From Anaerolineae bacterium (GTDB taxonomy: Bacteria > Chloroflexota > Anaerolineae > UBA4142): a stretch of DNA of 6,811 bases. The translations under genes were made by a program, and so were the position numbers. Shown piece after piece: positions 1 to 6,355 of the stretch. Each line of letters begins with the position of its first letter. Within the stretch, counting starts at the first letter, position 1. The notes under the pieces are model-generated. The model saw nothing but the letters and a program-made list of their open reading frames with translations. It was not told the DNA's origin and searched no databases. The DNA lies in contig DAIDTM010000523.1 of the NCBI GenBank assembly GCA_027457205.1, positions 1 to 6,811 on the forward strand, given 5' to 3'.

Positions 1-1155
1 TGCCTGGTCGATGTTACGGCAGAACGCGAGGCGGAGAAGCACGAGGATGAACTCAAGCATAAGGTCGAAGAACTGACCTTTGACATTGGTCGCATCTTGC
101 ACGCAAATACGAGTACGCTGTTGATGGCGCAGCAAACCCTAGATGGCATCGCCGAAGCGCTGGGGCAGCGCGCACTCAAAGAGATCCTCGCGACGCCGTT
201 GGACGATATGGACGAACAGCAGACCAAGCAAGCCGAGCAGTTAGCCAACGCAATCGAAAAACTGCTCCAGACCATGGAGCCGTCGCGCCGGTACCAAGCA
301 TTGCCGGAAGCCAAATGGGACGAACTCGCCGCCAAAGTTGCGCCGCTGCGCCAAATCCACGACTTGCTCCCGGTGTTGGAGATGCGCCCGCCGGCGCTTC
401 GCCGCACGGCGCACGAGGTCAGCCAGTTGTGTCAAGAGATTGCGCCTGGTGCACTGCCGCGTGAGTTGGTGCGCGAGGTCCAGCGCGCGTCGGCGCAGCT
501 TGAGAATTCCGCCTGCTTGATCGATGTGCTCATCACGCGCACGGCGGTGATCCAGATGGATTCCAGCCTGCGATCGCTCCGCGATTTCGTCACCTCCGAC
601 GTGCGGAAGCACGAGGAGAAGCAGGTCCTCTCGATCAAGCAGTTGACGGAACAAGCCATTGCACACATGGCGGAGTTTGCCAAGAGTTCACGTGTAGACA
701 TTTTGCGCCGCGACCGCGACTTTGACGCGCAGGTCCAAGTGATCGAGCGCGATGTTGAGCGCGCGCTGTCTAATCTGCTCCACAACGCCATCAAGTACTC
801 GTGGCGGCGCGACCGCGCCAAATCGCCCTGGGTGACTGTCCGCACCTACGCGCGCGACGGGATGGTCTGCGTCGAATTTGAAAATTGGGGCGTCCCGATT
901 ACGCAGGAAGAAATCGACGATGGACTCATTTTCCAACTCGGCTATCGCGGCAAGCTGTCGAAGGACCGCGGGCGATTGGGAACCGGCATTGGGCTGACGG
1001 ATGCCAAGCGCACGGCGCTGACTCATCACGGCAGTCTATTTGTGTCGAGTCGTCCGGCGAACCCGGGTCCGCATCACCCCGAAGATCAGGACTATTACGA
1101 ACAACCCTTCATCACCGCAGTGACGCTGTGTCTGCCGGCATGGGGAAAACATTGA
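1..1155 (+). CDS. Sensor histidine kinase, 3' part (PAS end, coiled linker, HATPase domain)
   Basis: The frame is open from base 1, so the gene begins upstream; the TTG at 97 is only an internal codon. Numbering from the window edge gives 384 residues. Residues 1-12 (CLVDVTAEREAE) look like the end of a PAS/PAC domain, which would sense the input signal. A charged helical linker follows. The C-terminus is a GHKL ATP-binding domain: N box NLLHNAIKYS at about 258-267, a G1-like FENWGVPI at 293-300, and G2 GTGIGL at 327-332. No standard H-box (HE.RTP) is visible. His34, in RILHANTST, is a candidate phosphoacceptor, and the roughly 220 residues between it and the N box are longer than a normal HisKA. 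The family autophosphorylates a His and passes phosphate to a receiver, most likely the protein encoded 13 nt downstream. The upstream sensory portion cannot be seen. Kinase-type ATPase is confident; phosphotransfer by a standard route is less so. Confidence 0.88.
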   Translation, partial: CLVDVTAEREAEKHEDELKHKVEELTFDIGRILHANTSTLLMAQQTLDGIAEALGQRALKEILATPLDDMDEQQTKQAEQLANAIEKLLQTMEPSRRYQALPEAKWDELAAKVAPLRQIHDLLPVLEMRPPALRRTAHEVSQLCQEIAPGALPRELVREVQRASAQLENSACLIDVLITRTAVIQMDSSLRSLRDFVTSDVRKHEEKQVLSIKQLTEQAIAHMAEFAKSSRVDILRRDRDFDAQVQVIERDVERALSNLLHNAIKYSWRRDRAKSPWVTVRTYARDGMVCVEFENWGVPITQEEIDDGLIFQLGYRGKLSKDRGRLGTGIGLTDAKRTALTHHGSLFVSSRPANPGPHHPEDQDYYEQPFITAVTLCLPAWGKH

Positions 1156-1160
1156 GGAGA
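1154..1160 (+). promoter_or_regulatory. Shine-Dalgarno for the receiver gene
   Basis: The purine-rich GAGGAGA lies 8 nt before the ATG at 1169 and overlaps the last bases of the upstream kinase stop codon (TGA, 1153-1155). It fixes the start of the receiver gene and suggests that its translation is linked to the end of the kinase gene. Confidence 0.8.
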
Positions 1161-1168
1161 ACGCAACG

Positions 1169-1657
1169 ATGAACAAACCCAGTGTCCTCTGGATCGAAGA
1201 CAGCGCGCGCTTTGAATTACGCAGTCTGGTGGGACCGTTGCTTTTTAGCGGCAGGTATGATTTCAATCTCGCCGAAGATGTAACGTCGGCGATGCATTTG
1301 TTGCGCGCCAAAGAATACGTTGGCGTGATCGTTGATATTCGGCTGCCGCCTGGCATCGACCCTGAATGGCGCAAACACTATCGCGAATCTGGCGCTAACA
1401 AGGTCCACTCCCAGCTAGGATTGAAACTGTTGTACTGGCTCTTGGGAAAGAATCCGTCGATACACTCTGAAACGCCGCCGGCGTGGATCAAGCCACAGAA
1501 TATTGGCGTGTTTACGGTAGAGAGCCAGAATGAAATCCAGAGCGACCTCGATGCGCTGGGGATCGAGATCTTTAAGCAAAAGTCCGCCGGATTGCCGGAC
1601 ACCGTTTTGCTCGATCTCATCAACGAATTGCTGGCAAAGTCAAAGCTGCAGGCATAG
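1169..1657 (+). CDS. Stand-alone response-regulator receiver (REC) protein with extended loop
   Basis: The product has 162 residues and is a receiver domain only, with no DNA-binding or enzymatic output domain. REC signatures are visible in order: acidic pair E10-D11 in VLWIEDS, phosphoacceptor D56 in VIVDIRLPPG, switch residue T116 in GVFTVES, and a conserved-type Lys at 138 (or 136) in IFKQKS. The spacing from D56 to T116 is 60 residues, about twice the usual distance, so roughly 30 residues (about 62-105, including WRKHYRESG) are inserted between strands 3 and 4. The ATG at 1169 is supported by GAGGAGA 8 nt upstream. The gene lies 13 nt after the kinase and 10 nt before the membrane-protein gene. 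Receiving phosphate from the kinase is inferred from family and position. As a single-domain receiver it would act by protein contact, plausibly with the product of the next gene. Confidence 0.85.
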   Translation: MNKPSVLWIEDSARFELRSLVGPLLFSGRYDFNLAEDVTSAMHLLRAKEYVGVIVDIRLPPGIDPEWRKHYRESGANKVHSQLGLKLLYWLLGKNPSIHSETPPAWIKPQNIGVFTVESQNEIQSDLDALGIEIFKQKSAGLPDTVLLDLINELLAKSKLQA

Positions 1658-1667
1658 GAGCTGATCC

Positions 1668-2909
1668 ATGCTGGGTATGCCCTACGACGCGATTGCGACC
1701 TTCCTCGTCTTTATCATCGGCGTGCCCGCTCTAGTGATTCAATCGATGGACGAGGAGGTGCGCCGCGCAGTGATGAAACACCCGTGGGCGCTGGTCATCC
1801 GAGCCGGCTCGCCGTTTATCATCGCACTGCTGATTGTCTTCGCGGCAAGCGCAATCATTCTCTTGTCCGCGTCCGGCGAAACACCAGCCGCGCCAACTCC
1901 AGCCGCCGCCGCGCCGTCAGCCGCGGAGCAAATCCTGACTGCCGTCGAAAAGCAGATGGCTCTCGCACAAGACGATCAGAATTCACAGAACAAGCGCGAG
2001 CAGGTCTGGTCCATTACAATCATACTCCTGGCGCTACTGACGACTGGCGCATCGGGGCTCGTCCTTTACGAATATGGGATGCGTGATCGCGTGATTGCCG
2101 GTCTGATGAAGCCAGTGCTGAAGCACGTGCAGAAAGATGGACAGTTGGACGAACAAGCCCTGACAGTCTTGGTCGAATTGGGGGAACAGAGTCAACCGGG
2201 CGAAGACCGGCAGATGATCCTGAACACGCTGGGCGAACTGACGCAGCAGATACGCGGGAATAGATTTTATCGAGGCGATTCACTTGAACCGCTCATCGAC
2301 GGGCTGAAGAACATTCTCGTGTCTGTCCCGCCAGGAGACCCGAAGAATTTCCGGACGGCGGTTGGAATATTGCAGGAAATCTTGATGACACCGCCCGCTT
2401 CGCCGGAGCAGCGTTCCTCGGACTTGTTCTACGCCATCCGCGCGCTCAGCGAACTGAGCCGCGCCGCGTTGACGCACATTGAACAAGCCAGCGAGATAGA
2501 GCATCTAGTACTCGTGTGCACCGGGTCGTTGCAGACAGCGCTAGTCTTTTACCCGGCGGCGACAACTGAAGTCAGTCAGGCGCTGTTCGAAATCGGAATC
2601 GCGGCGATGGGAAAAAAGCAGCCGCTCGCCGCCATCGCGGCGCTCGACAAACTGTTTTCGCTGGTGGAGGAGAACGAACCGGCGAGTGGAGAACTCGTCG
2701 CCGATATGCTGGGACTAGCGTCCCATTTTTGGGCGGGTGGAGAAACCGCACGCCAATACGTCGAAGCGAGACTGACGTCGACTAAAGGCGATCTGGAGCA
2801 GACGCGGCGCAAAGCGCTACAAGCCGCGCGCGATCACTGCGCGCAGACGATGCAATTCGAGACCGCGGACAATCTGGACAAGATGATGGCGGGGCTGCGA
2901 AAAATCTAA
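1668..2909 (+). CDS. Membrane protein of unknown function, three TM helices and large helical cytoplasmic domain
   Basis: I do not recognise this 413-residue family. Predicted membrane helices lie at about 8-27, 46-68 and 113-133. Between the second and third is an Ala/Pro-rich stretch (70-86) followed by a polar Gln/Asp/Asn-rich segment. Positive residues after TM1 (RR, K, H) and after TM3 (RDR) place the N-terminus outside, the Ala/Pro loop outside and residues 134-413 in the cytoplasm. That cytoplasmic part reads as successive amphipathic helices (for example LDEQALTVLVELGEQ and QPLAAIAALDKLFSLVEE), resembling TPR- or HEAT-like solenoids, though no repeat consensus could be fixed. There is no obvious catalytic motif. 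AGGAG at 1656-1660, overlapping the receiver stop codon, lies 7 nt before the ATG at 1668. An in-frame ATG at 1677 is a weaker alternative. Operon position suggests it is the target or partner of the kinase-receiver pair; this is inference. Confidence 0.8.
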   Translation: MLGMPYDAIATFLVFIIGVPALVIQSMDEEVRRAVMKHPWALVIRAGSPFIIALLIVFAASAIILLSASGETPAAPTPAAAAPSAAEQILTAVEKQMALAQDDQNSQNKREQVWSITIILLALLTTGASGLVLYEYGMRDRVIAGLMKPVLKHVQKDGQLDEQALTVLVELGEQSQPGEDRQMILNTLGELTQQIRGNRFYRGDSLEPLIDGLKNILVSVPPGDPKNFRTAVGILQEILMTPPASPEQRSSDLFYAIRALSELSRAALTHIEQASEIEHLVLVCTGSLQTALVFYPAATTEVSQALFEIGIAAMGKKQPLAAIAALDKLFSLVEENEPASGELVADMLGLASHFWAGGETARQYVEARLTSTKGDLEQTRRKALQAARDHCAQTMQFETADNLDKMMAGLRKI

Positions 2910-2923
2910 TGGGGGACGCACAA

Positions 2924-2975
2924 ACACTGACGAACACTGATTCTCTTTTCTGTGTTTATCTGTGTTCGTCAGTGT
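2924..2975. repeat. Inverted pair of decamer arrays between convergent genes
   Basis: The 14-nt arm ACACTGACGAACAC at 2924-2937 is perfectly complementary to 2962-2975, with a 24-nt loop. Within the arms there is a 10-nt period. The + strand has ACACTGACGA (2924-2933) then ACACTGATTC (2934-2943). The - strand has ACACTGACGA (2975-2966), ACACAGATAA (2965-2956) and ACACAGAAAA (2955-2946). The element occupies most of the 80-nt gap between two genes whose stop codons face each other, so it may serve as a two-way terminator. There is no long T-tract on either side, so an intrinsic terminator is uncertain. The sequence also has the look of a dispersed intergenic repeat. Confidence 0.8.
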
Positions 2976-2989
2976 CCAATTCCGCACGA

Positions 2990-5683
2990 TCAGCGCGCGC
3001 TAATCTTCACCCACTCCACCGCCGCCGCGACGTTCGGCTCCAGCGCGCCGATGCCGACGACTTGTTGCGCGGGCATCGTCGCGCTCGCGCTCTCCAACGC
3101 GCTGCCCGGCGCTACGCCTTTCACGCCGATTACCGCGTGCGACCAGCGGAACTTGTCGCGCAAATCCTCGGTCGCGCCAATAGAGCGCAGCGCATTCACC
3201 GCCGCGTCCGACAAAAACCGCGATGCCTCGTCGCGTACGGCGACCGCGACGATCTTGCCGCTCGGAATCTGGTCGATGAACTGCGCCAGCCGCGCGGATT
3301 CTGCCGCTGACGCGAAGGTGTCGAACACCGCGGACGATTCCACCGCGCCAGTCTGCGGGTTGACGACGACGACGTTGTAGCCGCGCCCATTCTCCGCCGC
3401 GTCGACGCCGTTGACGAAAATGTGCGCGAAATCGCCGACCTCGCTGCCCGCGCTGCGAACGACGATCGACGCGGGCGCGACGACGCCGGTCTTGCCAATG
3501 GCGTAATCGCCTTCACGCACCGACGCAACCGGAACGAGAGCGTCAAATTGCAGAACGATTTCATTCATCCCCACTGCCCACTGTCCACTGTCCACTGTCC
3601 ACTGGTACTCGCCCCAGCCCGGCTGTAATAACACCGTGCCGACGGCGTGACCATTGATGTTCACCGTCGCGCGCTGATTTGGCATCGGCGCGAACGCGCG
3701 GAAGGAAATCGTTTCATTGCCTGACGCGTCCAGCCGGACAAACAGTTTTGCTTCGCGCCGCGTCGCCCAGACCACGTCGCCGCCGAGCGCGCCCCAGCCC
3801 TCGGCAAAAGTCAGCCGCGCTAGCGGATCGTTCGCGCGGATCGTCGTCGGCGGCAGCGCTGCCAGCGCGTTCACACGGTACGCAATCGTCTTGCCGGTCG
3901 CGTCCGTCACGTCGTAGAATTTTGTCAGCGGCAGAACATTTTCGATGTACGCGCGCACGGCGTCGAGCGCGGCGCGGTTCTGCGGATCGCGCGGCGAATG
4001 CCAGACGACGTACCGCACGCCGAAAAAGCGCAGCACCGCCGGCGCGAGCGCGCGGTCGCGCTGAATCGTCGCATCGTCCAGCGTATGCCCGGTTTCGACC
4101 GCGATGATCGAGTTGATGACCGGCGCTTCGGTAAAGTACTGGAATTTCAGTTCGGGATTGCGCGAGGTGTTGCCGCCGAGAATCGGATGATGGTGCTCCG
4201 TCTGGTACCACTGCTCGAACATCATTTCAGAGTCAATGGTGCCGGTCATCCGGAAACCATTGCGCCACGCGAGCGGAATTTCCAGCACCGTGAAATCGCC
4301 CGTGTCCTGCGCGATAGTTTGGTAGACGGCTGGAATTTGGAAATTGGACGTTGGAAGCGGGATGGACAAATGCTCAAACAAAGTAAAAAGCAAAAAGCTA
4401 AAAGCGATAAGTGGAACCCACTTTTGACTTTTTCCTTTTAGCTTTTGACTTAAGTACGCCATGCCGTATCCGACAAGAATCGCGAGCGCAAGCGTCACCA
4501 TCACGCTCCAACGGCTGGGATAGCGATTGCCTTTGATGAAGGGGATTTCGAGCAGCAGGTTGAACGGCAGAAACGGCGCGGGAATCGCGCTGCCGTTGAC
4601 GCGCAAATCCGGACCGAGCGTGAGCAGAACAAAGATCGCGCCGAAGACGCCCCAGATTCGCGCGCGCGGCATTTTCCACAATGCTATCACGGCGAGCACC
4701 AGCGCGGCAAAACCGAGGTACGCAAAATTGATGTACGCAAAATGGAACTGTGCTTCCAGCCCGCCAAAAATCGGATGCAGGTGACTCGGCACGAAAAACC
4801 CAAGCGCATCGTTGGAAAAAACATCGGCGAAACCTTGCCCGCGTTGAATGAAATCGCCTTCGGTCAGCATATCCTGAATCATCGCCGCGAGAATGGGCAG
4901 CATGGGGATGGCGAAAACGATGGCGGCAACGACGAAAGAGGAAAGACGAAGGGCCGCTTCGCGCGACCGAGGGCGAAAACGATTCGCGATCAGCCAATAG
5001 ACAAGATATAGCACAGTGGAAATGATGAGGAACGACGCGAAGATGAATTCGCTCAGGGCTTGAAAGAGGAGAAAGAGTCCAAGCAGAAAACCAAAGCGAA
5101 GCGCGGTGCGAGGGGCAAGGGGCGAAAAACGCGTGTCCGTCAGCTTGAGCAAAAACAAAACGTAGAATGGAATCCATTGCGACGACGCGATGTTGAACTG
5201 TCCGAGCGACGCGTAGAGAAATTTGTTCGACGAGAACGCGTACAGCGCGCCGGCGGCGAACGCGGCGAGCTCGATCTCTCGCCCCTCGCCCCACGCCCCA
5301 CGCAGCAAATACTTGACCAGCAGATATGCGCCAAACCCGCTCAGCGCGAACGACAGCAGCAGGTTCACGTTCGCCGCAACGACGAGGTTGAACACGAATT
5401 GGACTGGGATGGCAAGGAATGCGTTGAGGTACGTCAGCGTGTAGAACGCCAGGTTCAGCCCGATCGGGTAAAACATATAGTCGGTATAGATCGGGCTTGT
5501 ACCAAGATGAAGGATGGCGTACGGCACCCACCACAGGTTCCACGCCAGCGCGGGATCGTCGCTCCCGTTGCCGGCGACGCGCGTGGCGAAATGCAAAATC
5601 AGGGGATAGGTCAAAACGATCGCGAGGAAAAGATACGCGACGAGCGCAAGAACATCCGCGCGGTACTTTCGCAAAGAAGACAT
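2990..5683 (-). CDS. GT-C-type polytopic membrane glycosyltransferase-like protein with C-terminal ILEI/FAM3 (PANDER-like) domain
   Basis: The product has 897 residues. The first 435 or so form about ten or more membrane helices, starting at about 12-33. The first outer loop carries an acidic motif (SDDPALAWNLWW, D42-D43), where GT-C enzymes keep their catalytic Asp/Glu; a later loop has KGNRYPSRW (384-392). The family moves sugars from polyprenyl-phosphate donors outside the membrane, so cell-surface glycan or glycolipid synthesis is likely, but donor and acceptor cannot be read. Residues 440-620 form a mixed alpha/beta outer region, and about 640-715 look like a beta-sandwich. Residues 739-865 match the ILEI/FAM3 domain: GRGYNV (766-771), TG, FDTF (787-790), RDEAS (817-821), IGVKG (852-856) and PG..LE (859-864). 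The ATG at 5683 is 3 nt after the tdk stop and has no clear Shine-Dalgarno, so translation is probably coupled. The coding sequence contains several 7-nt-period tracts, described separately. Confidence 0.85.
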   Translation of the reverse strand: MSSLRKYRADVLALVAYLFLAIVLTYPLILHFATRVAGNGSDDPALAWNLWWVPYAILHLGTSPIYTDYMFYPIGLNLAFYTLTYLNAFLAIPVQFVFNLVVAANVNLLLSFALSGFGAYLLVKYLLRGAWGEGREIELAAFAAGALYAFSSNKFLYASLGQFNIASSQWIPFYVLFLLKLTDTRFSPLAPRTALRFGFLLGLFLLFQALSEFIFASFLIISTVLYLVYWLIANRFRPRSREAALRLSSFVVAAIVFAIPMLPILAAMIQDMLTEGDFIQRGQGFADVFSNDALGFFVPSHLHPIFGGLEAQFHFAYINFAYLGFAALVLAVIALWKMPRARIWGVFGAIFVLLTLGPDLRVNGSAIPAPFLPFNLLLEIPFIKGNRYPSRWSVMVTLALAILVGYGMAYLSQKLKGKSQKWVPLIAFSFLLFTLFEHLSIPLPTSNFQIPAVYQTIAQDTGDFTVLEIPLAWRNGFRMTGTIDSEMMFEQWYQTEHHHPILGGNTSRNPELKFQYFTEAPVINSIIAVETGHTLDDATIQRDRALAPAVLRFFGVRYVVWHSPRDPQNRAALDAVRAYIENVLPLTKFYDVTDATGKTIAYRVNALAALPPTTIRANDPLARLTFAEGWGALGGDVVWATRREAKLFVRLDASGNETISFRAFAPMPNQRATVNINGHAVGTVLLQPGWGEYQWTVDSGQWAVGMNEIVLQFDALVPVASVREGDYAIGKTGVVAPASIVVRSAGSEVGDFAHIFVNGVDAAENGRGYNVVVVNPQTGAVESSAVFDTFASAAESARLAQFIDQIPSGKIVAVAVRDEASRFLSDAAVNALRSIGATEDLRDKFRWSHAVIGVKGVAPGSALESASATMPAQQVVGIGALEPNVAAAVEWVKISAR
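3571..3605 (-). repeat. Heptanucleotide tandem repeat (CCACTGT) inside the GT-C gene
   Basis: Five consecutive 7-nt units are present on the + strand: CCACTGC, CCACTGT three times, then CCACTGG. Read on the coding (-) strand this is a run of ACAGTGG units giving YQWTVDSGQWAV (residues 693-704), where WTVDSGQ is the typical peptide of such a repeat. It falls within the predicted beta-sandwich just before the ILEI-like domain. The reading frame stays intact across it. Confidence 0.9.
4331..4358 (-). repeat. Degenerate heptamer array (TGGANNN) inside the GT-C gene
   Basis: Four back-to-back 7-nt units share a TGGA core on the + strand: TGGAATT, TGGAAAT, TGGACGT and TGGAAGC. On the coding strand they give residues 442-451 (PLPTSNFQIP), directly after the last membrane helix and at the beginning of the outer domain. 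The unit differs from the other heptamer tracts in this gene. Confidence 0.75.
4382..4450. repeat. Facing inverted arrays of an AGYNAAA-type heptamer inside the GT-C gene
   Basis: On the + strand, 4382-4416 reads as five 7-nt units: AGTAAAA, AGCAAAA, AGCTAAA, AGCGATA and AGTGGAA. After a 6-nt spacer (4417-4422), 4423-4450 is four units of the same family in the opposite direction: on the - strand AGTCAAA, AGCTAAA, AGGAAAA and AGTCAAA. The two arrays contain a perfect 12-nt inverted repeat (4393-4404 with 4435-4446). On the coding strand they encode the polar loop SQKLKGKSQK (412-421) and the following hydrophobic helix. The tract is strikingly A/T-rich against its GC-rich surroundings. Confidence 0.8.
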
Positions 5684-5686
5684 TGG

Positions 5687-6295
5687 TTAGACGCGCGCAG
5701 CGTCACGACCCGGCACCTGGTGACAATGGCGGCAGCGCGCTTCGTAGACCTCGCTCGCGCCGACGAGAATCACGGGGTCGTCGTATTTCGCCGGCGCGCC
5801 GTTGATGAGGCGCTGCGTGCGCGACGCCGGCTCGCCGCAGACGACGCAGATCGCGGAGAATTTGTCGACCGTTTCGGCTTGCGCCATCAACAGCGGCATC
5901 GGACCGAACGGTTCGCCGCGAAAATCCATATCCAGACCGGCGACGATGACGCGCACGCCGCGATCTGCCAGCGCATGCGCGACCTCGGCGATCTTCCAAT
6001 CGAAGAACTGCGCCTCGTCAATCGCGACGACCGTCGCGTCCGGGTCTATCTTTTCGAGAATTTGCGCGGCGTTCTGCGCCGGAATCGCGCCGACCATCAT
6101 GACGTTGTGCGACGCGACCTGGCTTTCGCCATACCGCGTATCGAGCCGGTGCGAAAAGACCTGGACGCGCTGCTTGGCGATCTGGGCGCGTTTGACGCGC
6201 CGGATCAATTCCTCGGTTTTGCCGGAGAACATCGACCCGCAGATCAATTCGATGTGACCCCGCGCGCGTTCACGTTCACGGGCTGCGTCGTTCAT
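5687..6295 (-). CDS. tdk: Thymidine kinase (type II, zinc-binding)
   Basis: Thymidine kinase phosphorylates thymidine to dTMP with ATP in the cytoplasmic pyrimidine salvage pathway. The 202-residue product is the normal length for the bacterial type II family and carries all its landmarks. These are the P-loop GSMFSGKT (20-27), the DEAQFF motif (93-98) with catalytic Glu94, and GLDMDFRGEPFGPMPLL (120-136). A zinc site uses Cys150, Cys153, Cys188 and Cys191, and the thymidine-binding loop is VGASEVYEARC (178-188). The start at 6295 is supported by a strong Shine-Dalgarno 7 nt upstream. The short Arg/Glu-rich N-terminal lead (residues 4-12) precedes the usual GHIELI entry into the first strand. 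The gene ends 3 nt before the GT-C gene, with which it is probably co-transcribed, though no metabolic link between the two is evident. Nothing appears broken. Confidence 0.97.
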   Translation of the reverse strand: MNDAARERERARGHIELICGSMFSGKTEELIRRVKRAQIAKQRVQVFSHRLDTRYGESQVASHNVMMVGAIPAQNAAQILEKIDPDATVVAIDEAQFFDWKIAEVAHALADRGVRVIVAGLDMDFRGEPFGPMPLLMAQAETVDKFSAICVVCGEPASRTQRLINGAPAKYDDPVILVGASEVYEARCRHCHQVPGRDAARV

Positions 6296-6302
6296 GCGCT
6301 CA

Positions 6303-6310
6303 TCCTCCCC
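6303..6310 (-). promoter_or_regulatory. Shine-Dalgarno for tdk
   Basis: GGGGAGGA on the - strand lies 7 nt before the tdk ATG, a near-ideal ribosome binding site. It begins only 3 nt after the T-tract of the upstream terminator. Confidence 0.9.
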
Positions 6311-6313
6311 GCG

Positions 6314-6344
6314 AAAAAAAGAGACAGAGGATTTCTCTGTCTCT
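6314..6344 (-). terminator. Rho-independent terminator after the repeat-protein gene, abutting the tdk leader
   Basis: On the - strand a perfect 10-bp stem (AGAGACAGAG at 6344-6335 paired with CTCTGTCTCT at 6329-6320) encloses a 5-nt loop and runs into a T-tract (+ strand A's at 6314-6320). It begins 11 nt after the stop codon of the upstream gene. The next element is the tdk ribosome binding site, so any transcript that reaches tdk from upstream must read through it; it may work as a partial terminator that sets tdk output. Confidence 0.88.
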
Positions 6345-6355
6345 GGCGTATCGAC

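Noticed and set aside
241..1029. Several - strand open frames opposite the histidine kinase.
   Set aside because: High-GC antisense shadows rich in Arg; the + strand frame carries the N, G1 and G2 boxes.
1..2909. The three-gene + block as an anti-phage defence system.
   Set aside because: No nuclease, protease, cyclase, NAD-consuming or pore-effector motif is visible, and the neighbours are housekeeping or surface-glycan genes; signalling is the more economical reading.
2909..3380. Two + strand open frames of 133 and 142 codons beginning in the intergenic repeat.
   Set aside because: They run antisense through the ILEI-domain coding region, which has clear family motifs. Their N-termini are translated decamer repeat, a frequent source of false gene calls.
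4398..5543. A 381-codon - strand open frame inside the GT-C gene.
   Set aside because: It is a shifted frame of the same DNA, rich in Arg, Ala and Ser, with no membrane pattern; the true frame has well-ordered hydrophobic helices.
2990..5683. The GT-C gene being disrupted by the repeat insertions.
   Set aside because: The frame is continuous through every repeat tract from the ATG to the final TGA, and conserved-looking domains continue on both sides, so it is not a pseudogene.
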